A DNA stretch of 64,000 nucleotides, from assembly GCF_009618275.1 (NCBI RefSeq), contig NZ_WIAD01000025.1, positions 20,909 through 84,908 of the forward strand. The letters run 5' to 3'. Of this stretch, positions 21,301-27,700 are shown piece by piece. The number at the start of each line of letters is the position of its first letter. The stretch's first letter is position 1. The stretch is from Roseimaritima sediminicola (GTDB lineage: Bacteria; Planctomycetota; Planctomycetia; Pirellulales; Pirellulaceae). The position numbers and the translations under genes are program-made. A model generated the notes under the pieces. It was given only the letters and a program-made list of their open reading frames with translations. It was not told where the DNA came from and searched no databases.

Positions 21301-21585
21301 GAAGCGGAACGTCAACTGTTTGGGTGCTGTCGTCAAGCGGTTCAGATCGACTTCGCTGAGCAGCCCTTCGGCATCGGGGCTCACGCCCACCAACCGCGGT
21401 CCGCTCAAGGCCGCCGCCGCGCCGGCGACGAAGGATCCGTGCAGGGCCAGCGGACCGGCCGAGCCGTTGCCATCGAAGCCGCCCAGCCCCGCCGCCAACA
21501 GCTCGCGTTTCTCGAGTGTCTCGTGCTGCAGCCGCCGAGATGCATCGTGAAGAGGACGTCGCCGAAGCTTGCGTCGTTTTGCCAT
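3382..21585 (-). CDS. Giant (6067 aa) extracellular metzincin-like, beta-helix, cadherin-like repeat protein with split dockerin
   Basis: The N-terminus is very basic, without an obvious Sec hydrophobic core, and carries LEKRELLA (residues 24-31), the planctomycete LE-x-R-x-LL motif. An Ig-like segment (about 40-190) follows. A zinc-protease motif HEIGHAIGMGH is at 502-512, with no Met where matrixins have the Met-turn (GAVQ, then six Gly). A PPC-like domain (about 548-652) is followed by right-handed beta-helix repeats (about 800-1480), a second PPC-like segment near 1538, and further beta-helix near 3030-3100. Several DGDxF…TFEF modules, a GEVED domain (about 3770-4065) and many cadherin-like repeats ending near 5870 come next. 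Three of those long repeats are nearly identical (about 4291-5188). The dockerin lies at 5876-5900 and 5955-5980 with a carbohydrate-binding-like insert between. The ATG start has a weak ribosome site. Secreted or surface protein; whether it cleaves anything is unknown. Confidence 0.9.
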   Translation of the reverse strand: MAKRRKLRRRPLHDASRRLQHETLEKRELLAAGLGGFDGNGSAGPLALHGSFVAGAAAALSGPRLVGVSPDAEGLLSEVDLNRLTTAPKQLTFRFDGQAQLDPSTLDGIQLLRAGGDDSFDDGNEQVVVPGYLALAEDSDRIVVMRFAQSLPDDRYRIRISGIDDASRGLSALRSSDGTAFRTIDGQPLQTIDFDLELGAKVTAVVPQPIDAVDGTLVRRDREIDVYFDDADLFRTGSNVATPAFYQLVDTQNTVTTQDDMAFLPDNVLLDPAAKKVTLQFSDSLENLVPGTDSTSFRLRIGDDARFETRTVVPFSPFFEPGITAATASDLTPSANLLATAGSWSVLVNQQISNNGLQPLADNPGALDEIGHREIEVEQHIGGGDSDNQITQIPYTFLRNQSYGLDANGDPVYNQMNEAQEQRFKEVLELYGEQFGIDFYETESSGLQLIVGDLFVADSSRVSGPGGVAGLGGPGGVIMDFADFTTSAANRFGGGFFNVALHEIGHAIGMGHSYDLPGAVQGGGGGGDVFPSPHDLVHGEFLHQKEALDVDLYRIDITEVGTLSAQTVAERLANASLLDTRLTLFRQNAQGRFDLVAANDDYFGTDSMLEIEVEPGTYFVGVAAEGNPLSEIESGQTSEGGVSEGQYDLRVEFQPRGRGDALTDAAGTIFDGDRDGTPGGNYSFWFEAARPEDTLYVRKPDNVTDAGGDGTLARPFDNIDDALAVAATKANAVVRVLANDGLDNDVTTLEDNEAYELGFSSVTGTLDDGRNLIVPANTTLMIDAGVIIKSLDARISVGSDVASFDRSGSSIQVLGTPDLPVYFTSYNDPTKGTNVNPVNTTPAAGDWGGIEIRNDVDRAQGRSGAERRGIFQNYINHASFEFGGGQVSTVNRVIDPIYLSQARAEVSYNTITHSDNAAVSADPDTFEVSAFTAERFQRNVLGGVGFVPDYDRVGPDIYGNTLLENRTNGLFVRIDTLPGNRLETLQVSARFDDTDIPHVLVENLLLQGQPGGPMVEQVRPSQILGLTDVGGGAMTGGTYRYAYTFVDAFGNESVTSLPQVVTVSGVGRAVQLTGITAATGDFVGRRLYRSDNGGTYRLIAELDGSQTTHLDRAALPAATAPTIDTTVSVKVRSRPDAGLIVDPGMIIKLDESRIELGFGTTLVAEGHAGNEVIFTSLNDDRYGAGGTFDTNNASVAAAAADWAGIYANRTSRVSLDHAVLAYGGGVTGVGGSTAGFNVLEIHQAEARVANSRFEYNAGGSGGQSPGVREGRLSNSFATIHVAGAQPTIVDSTFVHNRGAAINIDVNSLNSFLRDDGGRQTGAIDLYDVPVGNAGPIFRGNRLDDNDINGLQVRGGTLFTESVWDDTDIVHVVRGDIVTTNFHTYGGLRLESSSDESLVVKLDNDAQLLATGATLDITDRIGGRIQVLGTPGHPVVLTSLNDTTAGAGFTPDGQFQVNTWAGSQNQAAPGDWQGIRLDPSSHDRNLDTVKEYEKDADTNSIIGNHQRLGELAPDEFSGDETRRLGFTILGKIGSDSDQDIYSFEGTAGTMVWLDIDRTDEALDTVLEFLDGDGNVLALSDDSRNEMGGLTYVNPLDPNNGDFIGFAPGHALPMPLNPDMTFNAAGGGNRDLYSLNNGDAGMRVVLPGVTGSKGTYYVRVRSSNPANLSDPAQIQASVADGQTSGAYQLQIRLRETDEIGGSVIRYADIRYATIGIEAIGLPAHSPLAGELYNPGGNVNLGSLANTDRGAISVGGQIDNSADSYTFTVGRDGIQGVPGGANAAADDHKVSTVIDVDYADGLSRPNTGAFLYHDGQLVAIGTDSNVLDDRNSPEIFNQVSDPNELSSGSFGVKDPFIGPLELSTFGTYEVVIANNSQIPPELRQFTDSNPPNSLVRLEPLDSTIRIADDRFDVGNKPLPESYQGPRAVQVAFEDNGSNVLPWHLGDIPLIGLTETSASDRRLSIFNPFTGRHDAVIDRVTDAPIGAIAASLRGDIIAIRDSGSASRNDANTSTTYRVNPDGTMTALGATGIVTYEYFLSGANHTNRVDNEGMEFSALAFYNDNDSQTRFLYGLANRGTFEGSNVGSNASGADIIAGSAGSVDANNLIYRLDPDSGTAISRNGDNMPGGFESANPRDSRILDNNGIDYPAETPWAGTNVVAQIQIPTTSPTTGGNTGDVVDIIADPAGGTSLYAFTETGAVWEATFSDTATGNTYAAGDIRGEATLIYDPTTVGAVAGTDFIVDPSDATGTPIVFENVTRGPANYQHPDSDYDVRNLIFGVGQTAAGVKSLYAFDIAGGEALGVFRDGATSMPVDTTHATGDFNALFFSSLDQSLWHVSDTLENAPGHGMPELDNQARPRIGGGASLRFGFDALNDDYNHLSSGVVDNDLDASDLQDFQGYNFLGGAHGTVQSNTLDLTGIVAEDLPTLYFTYLLDSEGRNSGNRLDQQPMRDSLRVFVAGDDGDWQLVATNNFDADAGNIDYSPEHPREYDSAVSGYGNKGSNRRYVQQLFDGDEFRQARIDLGPWAGQQNVTIRYEFSTAGESRPDQSEIVALAGNMIDDGHTITIRGDMPDKDTTNRGDALPTLTKVFEFDVAGDGISATSDAAITIDENMTVAEVRDAIQQALANEIRFADAVANWVGNYSTNSFPVVGDAVRMYDLEISQDTSGRSLKLVQGEFSHGSSNLPANQFGLYQGGVDTLEELERAGQRTMGLGGDHGVYIDDIVIGLAERGESVGGAGTQGSPRTSLTSNPFFQPEFNELIRPEIVAGAYQAEVRLAREYGNPNIQDTEELGKLGFARVELNERLAEGLNLEVVSAGRDINDGDLFTLSNGADTLTFEFNSVGTVAQGNVAVPFTAADIPSEVASSIRNAINTVAVNGALGILATNRGGQLFTTGSLGSNSFRLPTDPVVVIHGFAAANNLGGLNFGPHIDAQLTGQDIVFGEDNGDLNLHRDQGQLLIESNLVSNSAGYGIVVDAGPVAPVGPFNAGNQEGNRPKPGAVLRLPTLNTTEQIPGAVVRSNLLYNNRDGILLSGDTSTGAPSAFSRVLNNTIYGSGTGIRVEDGASPALLNNVLMENSVGIAAAGQGETLVRGNLYERNGSDTQNIGVGTEAIIDAGVPLFVNPVTATFDPTAGQPNFYPVAGSPVINNSIPRQDDRPLLASVKQVVGIPESPILVSERDLYGQPRGQLDFADRGAVDRLDQQGPSAQLIRPLDNDAAEVDSDPTATVVQLTAGELGSFDILLTDERGTGPNAATVTSEQFRVTENGRLLQVGTDYTFAYNSTSQLLRITPLAGVWRQDSVYEITLNNRDRIALEAPAGAVITDTDQFSLVDSDGAEVTFEFDSGYVLQLPEKLSLGVTGDVTQFNDASTFTITAPGGSAEVTFEFEKFGGLANGSNVAIDLTTAVTATDIRDAILAVLDDPAVKGPLNLQPVALGSTQIHLGAISGHAVTETLGGLEVSGSADGIVDGDRIAYTTAAGETTFFQFRDVGYDPATVTPAGDVVIELDRRDSTDQQNARIVAALKDAGLGLTTARVLSDGRIYVGGRAGDVFQVLEGDDFGILGTPGVTGGLTLSVPDTATSDSLDGQTFAVTVAGTTTTFEFSTDPGRVTPNRMVVLPAGVDAAAVATLAAGVIGSQFGQLNPAASGTVITLNEPSALTAPLINVSLDPLASLLTVAGVDGGAVPISYVPALDYSADAVAGQVIAAITRSGLRSSAFAAGGGTVYLDATASANGLTNEPVGAIRDLSGNPLQANRRNRETQFTILMPGVQLDFGDAPDRPAGNPALPPIYPTLTGNNGARHTLGGGDTLRLGAEIDTELDGQPIGDDDAVDAIGGTADASFVLAAQSANELRVELAAAPVVGDTLTVSIGSVPAFTLELVFAGQTASGTNVPVLFSPDEPATALLDRLDATLESEYRSRAVAASLSLRTSIDRVGDAVVIRSVDDEDGVNISTLADGVDGLFLDPDGNVLGLLNPLDDRGSEISVTVAGSGLLDAWIDFNQDGDWNDAGEQILRNAAVLDGDNRFLIDSPAAALEGLTWARFRLSTTGNLRPDGVGIGGEVEDYQVRVTPFQLPEPIDDGGAGYETDEDTTLVSSGSVLDNDILSPNLINERAELVDDVENGSLVFNADGTFTYTPNADFNGTDTFTYRVKGDRVVNTGATPPPSFEATSATVATVTITINPVNDLPEFTLTSPVDVLEQDDQAERGVQVLSDIRPGPVTATDEAGQSVAFNVTSVAANPADLLIGNVTIDSSGVLHYTTSADAVGTFDVSFTATDGETTTPVSTMTVNVRPVNDAPRIDPAVADTPLTVNPADADDAYSVDANGQITYVLREDNTQAGGAAAPYVIDLRDTSGAAYGRIGLEDVFLPGPANEAGQSIRVDSFDTVSTITTDLGGTVTAERDLGGNLVRLLYMPPADANNPTQGLDSFTYSVIDDGQSWDLGAAALVDDFQSTTNRVFLQLQPVNDAPLFNQLFTEWMSGEDDPEVQVQFADNVTAGPLTAIDENDAASGQNVSFVIEPVDAANAATAARLFGANQPQIAADGTLTYTAVPDQVGSVMFNVRLLDDGVEDPARGDLNQSPTVPLTIHVQPQNDPPVIDPAVLDTPLTVNPADPDDAYSVDGSGQITYVLREDNTQSGGVTSPYVIDLRDTSGAAYGPIGLEDVFLPGPAEEVATQTIRVNTFDSVETITTDLGGTVTAERDLGGNLVRLLYVPPTDANNPTQGLDSFTYSVIDDGQSWDTASGMLVDDFLTAENRVFLQLQPVNDAPEFNQLLTEVTSLEDLPEVQFQFANNVSAGPSATAIDETDAVTGQSVSFLVEPVDAANAAVAATLFGTNQPEISPDGTLRYTAVADQFGSVTFNVTLFDDGVEDLGRGDIRRSSTVPLTIHVQPQNDSPVIDPAVLDTPLTVNPADADDAYRVDGNGQITYVLREDNTQPGGGTSPFVIDLRSTGGGTYGRIGLEDVFLPGPANEANQDVRVNTFDNTDTITTDLGGTVTAQRDTSGNLVRLLYVPPTDLNSNMRGSDSFIYSVIDDGQSWDTNAGMLIDDFLTAENRVFLQLNPVNDAPQFNQLMSDVTSLEDQPVVRVQFADSVTAGPPLTATDETDFVTGQNVSFLVEPVDAANAAIAATLFGANQPEINRDGTLSYTAAPDQFGSVTFNVTLLDDGAENPARGDINRSQTVSLTITVQPQNDAPRFANDLPVAFDLDEDTSILIPYRALPGEPQGMLDKFLPGPANEIGGTAVGGNQTLSLGTPILASTVAGGTLTPVTENGRQFLRYTPKADFNGLDTFAYSVIDDGVSVDADGNVTVDPKRAFFSVELNVRPVNDPPQFGGAGNVSVDEDAGENDPQVPPADVGLTVIPDWATNIQPGPPGAVDEAQSQTVTFTVTPATAADAALAAQIFVADNNGEPDVTVDSQGTLRFQTLPDANGDVTFTIVADDNSGLPLSTSPVKTFTISVRPVNDPPTFTPGASTVSHDEDSGTYSDVWATDISAGPFEENTGVQTVRFDVSIDPADAALFQTPPTIDDSGVLRFVPAPDANGTATVTVRAIDSAGGISDPVLFDIIINPVVDTPTAVDDVFEVDEDTVRTLLRQELLDNDIDPDLPDDVLTISLVSTVTRSGASVTLDSDNNVVYDPTQSSVLQSLAPGETATDTFSYVLIDSFGRVSQPAVVSMIVSGVNDAPQLLPDNPDVQPTGSTILRPLDNDSDIDGTLDVSTLEITLDPAFGSVTLPGDGTIIYTPYAGFRGTDTLRYTVKDNLGAAGPETLISIRANAAPVAADDRGGTFQNEAVDIDVLANDSDPDGDDTLNPDSIVIVRQPTSGTAFALGGGLVRYVPAEGFNGNDSFTYTVSDNLGRPSEPATVRVQVVSSRAQNPLNNMDVSGDGEISPIDALLTVNLLNRLGTVNINNAGVWQPDETYALGDIVQVGDQSWLAEGTPTVGQQPGPGTVWGEVGKPFYDVDGNRRIEPLDVLTVVNELNRRARQGQGSGQGEAVAGLERRSEEETQVALDLAHTLPPAPLGKLVSTDAAVVEVADLSDDDQLFETLARDKSSEAAAEDEVVVDSLWRHYR
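3645..3966 (-). other. Dockerin type I domain split by a CBM5/12-like module (coding, within giant gene 1)
   Basis: Two calcium-binding dockerin repeats are visible: one from the Met-Asp-Val-Ser-Gly-Asp-Gly stretch at residue 5876 and one from Tyr-Asp-Val-Asp-Gly at 5955. Between them, about residues 5905-5952 show W…Y-x-x-GD-x-V…W-x-A…P…W-x-x-VG, the spacing of chitin/cellulose-binding family 5/12 modules. The dockerin of the neighbouring paralogue has only a short linker at this position, so the module looks inserted. Confidence 0.6.
6020..8715 (-). repeat. Three tandem intragenic repeats of about 897 bp
   Basis: Within giant gene 1 the boundary word of a cadherin-like unit (ND-x-P-x-x-DPAV) recurs with junctions at 8711, 7817, 6917 and 6020, giving units of 894, 900 and 897 bp (about 299 residues each). 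The units share long near-identical stretches such as ITYVLREDNTQ, GLEDVFLPGPA and TYSVIDDGQSWD. They arose by recent in-frame duplication or are kept alike by gene conversion. Confidence 0.85.
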
Positions 21586-21747
21586 GAGTAACTCGAAAAG
21601 CGATGGGAGTCGAACAGGGTGGGAATAAAATTACGAGCCGCCCCCGCAAAACAGGTGGGCTCCGCTCGGGGACCGTCCAGTAAGACGCGTCCCCGCAAAT
21701 AATGCAACGATTTGGTCCATCCGTTTTGGCCCGTCCCGAAGGACGGA
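21586..21747. other. Spacer between the two giant genes
   Basis: The 162 bp between the stop of the upstream paralogue and the start of the downstream one hold no gene. A possible weak ribosome site (GAG about 10 bases from the ATG) precedes giant gene 1. I see no convincing terminator, so the pair may be co-transcribed. Confidence 0.5.
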
Positions 21748-24700
21748 CTACGGAAGGTCTACACTAATCTCATCTAACAGCTCCGACAACGCGCTGTCGG
21801 TGGCCGCTTCCTGGCGATCGGTTTCGCCGCCGGACCGCAGTCCGGCGACCAACTGATCCACGGCCGATTCGACGCGGTTGTCGACCGCCACGAATCCGGC
21901 TTGCCAGTTGGACGAGCCGTCGGCAGCAGCGTTTTCGCTCTGAACCCGCTCGCCCTGGGCCCGTTCGCCCTGAACTCGCTCGGTTCGCTGTGGTCCGGAG
22001 ACCACCCGGTTGGACTGGGGCAGATTCACCGGATCGATCGCCGCGTAGGACACGGTCGTACCCGCCACCGCTTCGCCCTGAGCGGCTTCGCCTTGCGGCG
22101 AAGCGTTGCGCTGCCGGCTCTGCCGGTTCAGTGCGTTCAAGACGATCGCGGCATCCTTGGGCAGGACTTGGCCATCACCGTCGACGTCCACATAGGGTGG
22201 CGGCGGCGTGTTCAACTCGCTGACCGAGATCGAACCGGTGCGGTTCAGTTGATTGATCACCAACAGCAGGTCGTTGGGGGCGAGGAATCCGTCCGCCGAA
22301 ACGTCCGTATTGACCAGCGTCCCGTTATCCAACTGCTCCATCGTATTCGGGCTCGGATTCTGGTAGCTCGATCGACCGAGGTTGATCGTCACCGAGATCG
22401 GATCGCTGGCACCGGTGGCGTCCAGCAAGCGATAGGTGAACACGTCCGTATCCCCGATTTCCCCGTCCGTGTTCTGGTACACGAACGTGCCGTCGGCTCG
22501 CAGATCCACAGTCCCTCGGCTGGGCCCGGAGACCAATTCCAGATTGAAGTCGTCGCCATCGGGATCGAAGTCGTTGGCCAACACACCTTGTTGCGGATCC
22601 AGGACGCTCAGGCGAGCACCGAGGGCGACATTGTAGAAGTCGGCGACGCCGGTCGGCGCGTCTTGCACCGGCGCGATGTTCAGGGTGAACGTGTCGGTCA
22701 CTTCGCGTGCCGGATTGTTCACATCGTCGGTCGCACCGATCGTGACCGTCGCCGACCCATTGGCATCTTGACGCAGCTTGATCGTCATCTGGTCGCCGTC
22801 GAATTCGATCGATTCGATCAGCGGCGAGTTGGCGAAACTGGCCGGCGAAACCACTCGGTAGGTCAACTGGGTGCGATCGGGATCTTCGAACACCGTCGAC
22901 AGATCCGCCACCACGTCGGTGTCTTCCTGGCCGGACAAGGGGTTCAAGGTACCGATCAACCGCGGTGGGTTGGGCACGTTGTTGACCGTCACCGGAATCG
23001 TGACCTGGGTCGACGGGGCAGTGCCGGCCGGCAAGTTGTCGGCCGTCACGGTCAACGTTGCGGTACCGAATCCATAGGGCGGATAGGTCAAACGCAGTTG
23101 GCTGCCGCTGACCTCGGCGGTCACCACGTCCGCATCGCTGGTGGTGACCACAAAGCTGAGCGGATCGCCTTCGGGATCGCTGAACCAGGTGTTCAAGTCG
23201 TAGGTGACCACCACCGGCGTCGCTCCGGCTTCGTTGCGAGTGATCGAGTCCTCGCCGACCTGGCCGTTGATCCCGATAAACTGAGCCGGATCGTTGGCTC
23301 CACCGACATTGATCACGACCGTTGCACTGCCGATCGCACCGTCGCTGTCGGAAACGCGATAGGTGAACTGGTCCGCACCGGAGAAGTTCGCTGCGGGCAT
23401 GTACAGCAGGTGTGCCGGTTCGCTTCCGCTGGCGGCAACATACCGGACGCTGCCACCGCGGGCGGTCATCATCGGGAAATCGGTTAACACCAGGTTCAGC
23501 GTCTGGTCCTCGTCGGCGGGTCCCGCGCTGTCGTTGTCCAGGATGCCGTTGGTGCCATCGATCGGAATCTTCAGACCATCGGGATCGTCCTCGGTGGCCG
23601 CATAAACATCGTCGACGGCCGTCGGCGGATCGTTCACGGCATTCAGGGTGATCGTCGCCGTGGCCGGAGCATTGCCCAGCTCGGGCACTTCGCCGGCCCC
23701 GGTGGGCACGTCCTCGACGGTGTAAACAAACGTGTCGGGCGTGCTGCCGTTGTAGTCTGCCGGTGGCGTGTAACGGACCGACGTCCCGTCGTCCAAGATC
23801 TGCAGGCTGCCACCCTGGGCCGACGCGAACGGCACGAATGTTCCGTTGTTGTCATAGCCCACGGTCTTGATGATCAGCGCCTGATCCGATTCGTTGGCCG
23901 GGCCCGGCGAGAACACGCCGTCGGTCAGTTCGGCGGCAGTGAAGACGCGGACCTCGTCTTCATTCAGCGTAAAGTTCGGTCCCGCACCGACCAACTGCGG
24001 CGGGTCGTTGACCGATTGGACGTTCAAAACCACGTTCACCCGATTGGGGCTGACCAACTGTTCGCCTTCGCGCCCCATCCCCCGCACGTCGGTCACGCGA
24101 GCGGTAAAGCTCAATTGACCGGCGAAGTCCGGGTCAGGCGTGAAACTGAACGTCCCGTCGGAATTCAGCACCAGGTCGCCACCGTTACCGGCGGCGTTCT
24201 CCAGGCGTCGCGGTCCGACGTCCTCGCGGTACACGGCGATCGGATCGCCATCGGGATCGACGATGCCCGCCAGGATGCCGTTGTTGTTGTCCGGCGGCGT
24301 CGAACCGTCGGCATCAAAAGCATCCAGACGCGTGTCTTCCAGGGCGTCGTAGGTCAACTGGTATCCGACCGGCACCGCGGGCGGTTGTCCGGGCAACACA
24401 CGCACCAGGTAGTCTTCGACTTCGCCACTGAGGGCCAACCCGGTGGGAGCCAAATCACCCTCGGCACTCAACCGGAATCGGGCGTAGGTCGTCAGCGGTC
24501 CCAGCGGCGCGGCCGTGGTGGTGGGAACCGCGATGCTGAAGGTTCGCGTCAAACCCTGACCGTCGTCGACGAACAGGGGACTGACCAGGTTGCCGTCGGC
24601 ATCGAACGTATCGATCCCGCGACCGATGATCTTCTCGCCCGGATCCAACCAGTCGCCGTCGCCGTTGAAGTCGACCCAGGCGTCCAGGATGCCGGTACCG

Positions 24701-27700
24701 GTCACCGTGACGGTGATCGGCGTCCGGAAGCCGGGGCTGTTGTTGAACACCGCCACCGGGTCTTGGACCCCCGGGAAGGCGACGCCGTCGGGGAAGCTGA
24801 CGCCGTCTTCGTCGTCGACGATCACCTGCAGGGAATCGCTGCCCGCGACCAATTCCGCCGGCCGCAACGGGCTCTCCTCGAAGGCTCGCAGCAAGGCCTC
24901 GCCCATGGTTTCGCCGGGCTGGACCGCCACGGCAAAATTGTCTTCCTCGAAGATTCCGTCGGTGTCGAATTCAAACGTGGCCCGCGCCGTTCCCGTGTCC
25001 AGGGTCAGCGTATCGCCGTCGACCCCGGCGGTCACGGCCACGGTAACCGAACCGCTCTGCTGCGTCACGACGAACGAGCTGCCGGTGCTGCCCACCACAT
25101 CGATCGACGTGTCGTCGCCATCGGCTAGAGTGGTGGGCTGGCCATCGACGTCCCCGTCGACGCGGCTGCCCAAGACCGGCCCCAGGCCGATCACGTGCCG
25201 GGCTCCATCGACGTCGAACAGGGTCGGGTAACGACCTCGCACGCCGCTGACCGGATCCGGTGCGTCGCCAAAGTCCAGACTGATCTCGTTCATCAGGATC
25301 GTGAACTGCGTGGTGTTGTCCGCGCGGTTCGGTTTGAGATCGCGTCCGGCTTCGTCGGCGATCGACTGCAGGAAGTAATTCTGGACTTCCGGTCCGATCG
25401 ACTGGGCGTTTTCCACGAACAGGGTGTCGCCGCCGCGGTCGACCGCTCGCACGTCGGTGAACGGCGGATCGCCAGGCCGGACGTTGTCGTTGATGCGGTT
25501 GATCGCATCGATCAACGCTTCCTTGATCTGTACCGAACTGAACGACCGGTTCACCAGAATCGGCGTGGCCCGGCCCGGCACACCGCTGAGCAGCAGCGTG
25601 GGGGCGTTGAAGACGTTGACGTTCGTCCCGGGCACGTCGTTCAGCAGGACCTGATCGCCGTTGGCCACCGGATCCAACCGCAGTTGACCGCGGTTGTTGC
25701 GAATCGCCGCGGCCAGGGCCGAAGCGACCACGTCGGCCGAGGAACCGGCTTGGAACGTGACGGGGACCGCGCCGGGTTGGGTCAGCCCGCCGCCGCTGAC
25801 CGCCAGATCGAATTCGAAGGTCCGTGATTCGGAGCCCTGCGAGATCGTGATGTAGTCGCCATCGTTGACCGTCCCGCGACGCGTCGAGAAACCGCTGTTG
25901 AGCGTCTGCACCTGAGCGTCGTCGATCTGACCGAGCAACACCACCTGCGGACGAGCCGGGTCGGTCGCCGCATTGATGCCCAGCGACGTGCCGTTGATCG
26001 CGGCGACCGTCGCAGCGACCACCACATCGACCGAGTCGTTGACGTTGTACGTGATCGGCACCGCGTTCGGGTCGTTCGCGACACCGCTCTCGGTGAATTC
26101 GAAGGTGACCGTCTGCGATCCATCGGCGTTGGCCAGCGCGAACTGCGAGCCCGGCGTGATCGACGGACCGCCCAGCTGCGGCAAAATTAATTCCAGCGAA
26201 CCGAAGATCTGCAGGTTGCTGAAGTCGGCGACGCCGGGTTCACCGGTCACCACCAACCCCGACGATCCCGTGGCGGTCAATCCCAGGCCGGGATCGCCAC
26301 CGATGGCAACGACGCCGTTGCCGATGGCTTCGACCACACTGGGCGTGACTCCGGCAATGTTTTCGGCACGAATCGCCGCGGCGATCCGCTGGGCCAGTTG
26401 ATCGGCCGTGGTGTTGCGGGTGTAGTCGACCGCGACCGAACCTGGGGCCACGCCATCGTTGTTCGCCGTATCGGTACGATTCAGTTCGAAGACGACGTCG
26501 TCGCCGCCATCGGTGGGCGTAAAGGTCAACGTCGTGCCATCGGTCAACGTCTGGGACAATCCCACCACTCGCAACTGGCCCGCTCCGGCCGTGGCCGAAG
26601 CACCGGCCGGCAAGCCCAGCAACAGACGGTCGCCAACCAACACCGGCGAAGCGTTCAGATTCGTTCCGGCGATCGCTTGCTGGATCGCCTGAGAGACGGT
26701 TACCGCCTGGGTGGCACCGGCCACCGAGACAGCCACGTTGCCCGCTTGCACGCCACCGGTCGAGTTGAACTCGAAGGTCACCGTGCGGGTACCATCGTTG
26801 ATGGTAAAGGTTTCCCCGTCCTGGATTCCGCCGGGGCCGGCCCCGGCCGCTGGCGGCTGCAGGGCCAACGTCTTGCCGGTCTGCAGCAAGCCGCTGTCGA
26901 AGGCATCGACCGAAGCGCCGCTCTCGGCACCGATCAAGACTTCCGACCCTTGCACCGTCACGTCGACGTTCAAGCCGGTCTGCGAGCTGATCGCGGTGGC
27001 GACCGCCGCGGCCAAATCGGCCGGCGAGTCGCTCAGGTTGTAAGGCACCCGCACGCTGCCAGGCAGAATGTTGTTTTCGGTTGCCAAGTCAAATTCGAAC
27101 GTCACCGGGGCGTTGGTACCGTCGTCGATGACAAAGCGATCGGAATCGCTGATCCCGCCCGCGCCGGTCCCGGCCGGAGGTACGATCAAGGTCAGGATCT
27201 CGGGCAGTTCCACTTCATAGCCGGCTTCGAATTCCAGCGAGATCACGCCACCGTTGTTGTCGGTGATCGTCAACTGGTCGCCATCGTTGATGGTCGCTGC
27301 CGAAGGCGCGATCACCACAAAGCGATCTTCGTTGTTCAACTGGATGCGGTAGGAGCGATCGTTTCGCCAGATGCCGGCCAGCGGCGTCAAACGAATCTGA
27401 TTCTTGGTCGCATCGTAGGCAAAGCGGTAATCGATGCCTTCGGTCAGCAAGCGACCGTTTTCGAACACGGTCACCGCCGCGCCTTCTTTGCGCAGTCCCG
27501 GGATGTCCGGACCGACCACCGTGTCGTCGTCGATGCCGCTGCCGGGGAACGGATCCGAAGCGTCACCGGCATCGGTCAACTGGATGCGGAACTGGCTGTA
27601 GGAGCCGTCGCTCAACTGCAGGAAGCTGACCGCCGGATCGGTATCGACGCCTTCGGCATCGTTGTCCTTGGGTACATCCAGCGTGGCCACCGGACCGACA